Assembly: GCA_015680905.1 (NCBI GenBank)
Contig: CM027379.1
Span: 92,031,501-92,095,500, forward strand
From: Coptis chinensis
Taxonomy: Eukaryota > Streptophyta > Magnoliopsida > Ranunculales > Ranunculaceae
Direction: 5' to 3'
Length of the DNA stretch: 64,000 bases
The position numbers and the translations under genes are program-made. The notes under the pieces are model-generated. The model did no database searches. It saw nothing but the letters and a program-made list of their open reading frames with translations, and was not told the origin of the DNA. Shown in pieces: positions 60,845 through 64,000 of the stretch (position 1 is its first letter; each line of letters starts with the position of its first letter).

Positions 60845-62700
60845 GTTTTGAAGACATGATAGAAAGAATACACGATCCTTGGATGCTTGGCCCTCTTTTG
60901 ACAAGTCCAACATGTTTATGACTCTTGGAAGTTGAATTGATTAAAGTATGCTCTTAGTCTTATGTTGCTTTAATATGTTACTTCTAATTTTGCTCTAATA
61001 TTATTTTCTAGAATGTCTAGCAGATGTCATTTGTATTGAACAATGGGATAACTCCGAAAATAACCAACTAAATTTGTCGGCTTTTCAGAGACTATTGGGA
61101 GCTAATCAACAACTATGTTGGCGCTCATGAATCCACTGAGAAGAAAAGTGCTAAGATGTGTTTCAAATTTAAAAAAGTTGGAAGAAGAAAGAACAACGCA
61201 CTCTAAGCTAATTACAAGGAGATGTTCCGTTACTGTGAAGTGTAGTGCTAGATCAAGTGTAAGTTCGAAATCACTTCCAATGTTTCATATTTCAAAATTT
61301 TAAAAGAAGAAATAACGCACCCTAAGCTAATTGCAAGGAGATGTGCAGTTACTGTGAAGTGCAGTGCTAGATCAAAACCACTTTTAATGGTAATAATCTG
61401 AACTCTTGACCTCTTCGATTTAGCAATGTTACTTAATTCCTCAACTGCACTGAATGCATTTTTTCTATTCGAGAAGCTTACCTTCCAGATTCAAGGTCAA
61501 TAGAAGATTGATGAATGTCTTGAAAATTACCTCAAAGATACCAACTTCTGTACATATGGTGGATGTAACATCTAATGCGGCATGCAGCGAAATGTGCCAA
61601 GAAAATACATAAAGTGACACCTACATGACTTCAAATGTGGGAGAATTAGAATACTAAGTGTGAGATTTTCTTGAAATGAGTCTCATGTCAACTGGAATAA
61701 AAGACGCAGTAGATCTATGTTACTATCCTCCTTGACGTTAGTTGTCGAAAAAATAACTATTCTCCTTGACCACTGTAAATACTTGAACACTCAACAAAGA
61801 AAAAAGTATGTGAAAACTGTGCAACTTTTAATGAACAAAAATTTTGTCGTTTCAAATATTTGCATTGTATATGCTTAGGAATTGGGTACTACCTAGGGGA
61901 ACACCTTTACATTTTACAGTATAGATCGTAGATCGTGAATTCAACAAAGACCTTAGATTCAAGAATCTAAAGCATGAACTTGATTTACCTATTTATGCAA
62001 CGTCCTCTTCCTAACTAAAAGCCATGAGACTGGGTCGGAAGATGTCCTCAAAAAGCCCACTGGTCGAGATAACTTCAACTTGCCATGCACTAGCCAACTC
62101 CAACCAAATTTAAATACCGGTTAATATGTTCCAATGTGGGTGTCGAAAAGCTTTGAAGGTTCTCTTCAATACCAAATTTAAGTATATAATGAATGAATTT
62201 GATGAATCTTATTAACAAAATTAAGGGGCTATTAAATAGTTGCCAACACCTTAATTCTGTGGAAGGGCTTCAATGGGTTTTGGTTTGAGTCCTTTCTTGC
62301 ATGAAGAAGTGCCCATGAAGTGTCTCCCATTAAGTGAGTTTCAAGACAAATTTCTTAAAGCTTTTGAAAAACCATGAATGTTGAAGCTTCTTAAAGTGAA
62401 AGGGGATCTTCGTTCTAATTTGGTTATAATAGAGGTACATGCTCTTCTCAAAGAACTCCTTCAATTCCTTATCATCTTTGAGTTTTTGGTGGTGTAGTAC
62501 TCTTGTTAGAAGAATATACTTATCAACATGTATTAACCAAAAAGGTATCCAGGGAATGTCCCAAATTTCCATTTGGTTGAGAAAAGGTTTGCATAAAATC
62601 AATAGAATGATTGGGATATAGTCATGGTAAAACGTTGTATACTGAATGCGGTAGAGTTACATTCAGTGCCACAAACAACATAATAAGCACCTCATAACCA
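59617..62700. other. Right flank of array, no gene supported
   Basis: Starts with a 24-bp repeat of the array end. It contains (AT)n at 60756-60841 and an internal duplication: AACGCACTCTAAGCTAATTA...AGTGCTAGATCAA at about 61189-61256 and again at 61306-61376. A minus-strand frame at 62330-62602 is Lys/Phe-rich without a recognisable domain. Confidence 0.4.
60756..60841. repeat. (AT)n microsatellite, 86 bp
   Basis: Uninterrupted AT dinucleotides. Confidence 0.97.
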
Positions 62701-62729
62701 ATCGTGACGTCAGCACGGGTTATATCTAG
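62660..62729 (+). mobile_element. Helitron 3' terminus (plus strand)
   Basis: ACAACATAATAAGCACCTCA, then a hairpin around CGTGACGTCAGCACGGG, then TTATAT and CTAG at 62726-62729, followed by T. The subterminal words match the minus-strand Helitron 3' end at 11485-11550, so the two are members of one family. No 5' partner could be assigned with confidence. Confidence 0.8.
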
Positions 62730-64000
62730 TATATATATATATGAAGAGTTAATATTGTTTATTTACTAAAATTATTTTAGCATGTAAACAATGTTTGAAT
62801 ATTGCAATATTAGTACGCAAAATATTTAAAAAAGTTCGAGCATATGCCCGGGTCTATCTTCTCATGATTTCCTCTAACTTCATGGTACATAATTTTATTT
62901 TCGTGATTTGCATAGTTCTTTGTTGAACCTCAATCACGTTCCTATATGGTAATTCTCATAACATCGTTTGTTGAACCACGTACCCAACCCATAGGTTGAT
63001 AGTGGCTCCACTAATGCCGGAATAGAAGGTAATGAAACCATCAGCTACAAACCCCATGTCAATCTTGTCTATATACTAAAACATAATGCACGGATAAAGT
63101 TTTTTCATTCTCCTATGTGACTCTATTTCTCACTCTTAAGTGGCTTTATAATAATAAAAAAGATTTCAATTTAAAAGAGCTTGGGCATATGCATGTATAT
63201 TTCTAAAAACAAGAAAAAATAAAATCACAAACAAACTTTTTTGGGAAAAACATAATCTAATTTCTAAGAGTTGCATGTCTATAAACATTTATTTGCACAC
63301 ATGGTACAAAATCTCCAAGATTTTGTGCATTTTTGTGAGATATTTTGATTTTTTTTAACAAGTCCAAGTCTAGATGAGATATCAAATATATACAAAATCC
63401 CAATCAAAAATAAATCATGTCAAATCTTGGTAGAAACGCCGAAAAAAGACATCGTACTGAAATCTATATAGAATTTTATGCATGGTAACATACCAAAATT
63501 TTAACACCTAAACTCACTCCAACTAAAACAAATAAAATTAATAGATTTTTAAAACACAAAGTTTCCAATAAAAAGTTACTAATTACATTGGTAAAATAGA
63601 CTCTAAATCAACTTTTCCAACTATAGCTCTATAGCAATGCACCGCAATTTACCAAATTGTCTTTAAAATGGATTACCACTTAACAATTATTCGTCATTGT
63701 TTTTTACATATCAAACGACCATTTGGGAAGTCCACTCACATGGGGAATTATTGGTATAATAAACGTTTATCTCAAAATATAATAATAGACAGTAATTATA
63801 CATAGACCTACTAATTTGACCTACTTAACCAACCTAATACTAACTGAAAATCATTTATTTACATAGAGACACAAGCCTATGTGTATGTCAATGCAAACCG
63901 ACCATTATTCAAATAACAGGGAGTGGCTCTCAATGACAAAACTGTCGAAAAAGTAACTCTCAAGAACACTTTTTTTTCTCCCCGCAACTCACAAGGACCG
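62730..64000. other. No gene supported; Helitron-like 5' end at 63068
   Basis: AT-rich DNA. TCTATATACTAAAACATAATG at 63068-63088 resembles a Helitron 5' terminus, but the preceding base is G and the following block differs from the family at 3834. The rest holds no recognisable frame. Confidence 0.35.

Noticed and set aside
62330..62602. 90-codon minus-strand frame as a protein fragment
   Set aside because: Lys/Phe-rich composition expected from AT-rich DNA, no family motif and no splice signals.

Overview
This is nuclear DNA from a flowering plant, most likely a eudicot; I cannot name the species. The evidence is plant-type hAT and LINE/L1 coding remnants, exon pieces of a plant BEACH-domain protein, plant MITEs with clean target-site duplications, and AT-rich DNA with U2-type introns. 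I found no complete, certainly functional host gene and no tRNA or rRNA gene. Nearly everything recognisable is a transposable element or a gene fragment carried or interrupted by one.

Layout. 1-3.8 kb: a MULE-type MITE with a 9-bp target duplication (617-871) and unassigned repeat DNA. 3.8-17.0 kb: Helitron territory. Plus-strand 5' ends lie at 3834 and 5038, with a hairpin 3' end at about 11485. A minus-strand Helitron, 11485-17032, abuts that 3' end. The plus-strand Helitron carries a broken copy of a cyclophilin (PPIL1/CYP18-2 type); the minus-strand one carries a Harbinger-type MITE, a hairpin minisatellite and a membrane-anchor exon. 17.0-28.3 kb: a second Helitron cluster, with a 3' end at 20901 followed at once by another 5' end. 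Its interior shares a block with the 5-11 kb Helitron but lacks the cyclophilin. 28.4-30.3 kb: a palindromic minisatellite, an (AT)n tract and another MITE. 30.3-35.4 kb: the most gene-like stretch, with a two-exon small conserved protein (frame-broken) and three N-terminal exons of a BEACH-domain protein, separated by a 189-bp MULE MITE with a perfect 9-bp duplication. 35.8-41.6 kb: an L1-type LINE fragment split by a complete 5.29-kb hAT element (36248-41535, TSD GGTACAAG) that encodes a BED-DUF659-dimerisation transposase on the minus strand.

41.68-59.62 kb: three head-to-tail copies of a 6.06-kb unit with no convincing coding capacity. The two internal junctions carry a Helitron-like 3' hairpin. 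The copies differ almost only at CAG/CTG/CG-type positions, which looks like methylation-linked base-calling error on near-identical copies. 59.6-64 kb: a long (AT)n tract, a small duplication, a canonical Helitron 3' end at 62729 and a further Helitron-like 5' end at 63068.

How it fits together. No Helitron Rep/helicase gene is visible, so all Helitrons here are non-autonomous. Only the hAT element carries its own transposase, and that gene is broken in this sequence. Because the array suggests consensus errors, frameshifts elsewhere should not all be read as true pseudogene lesions.
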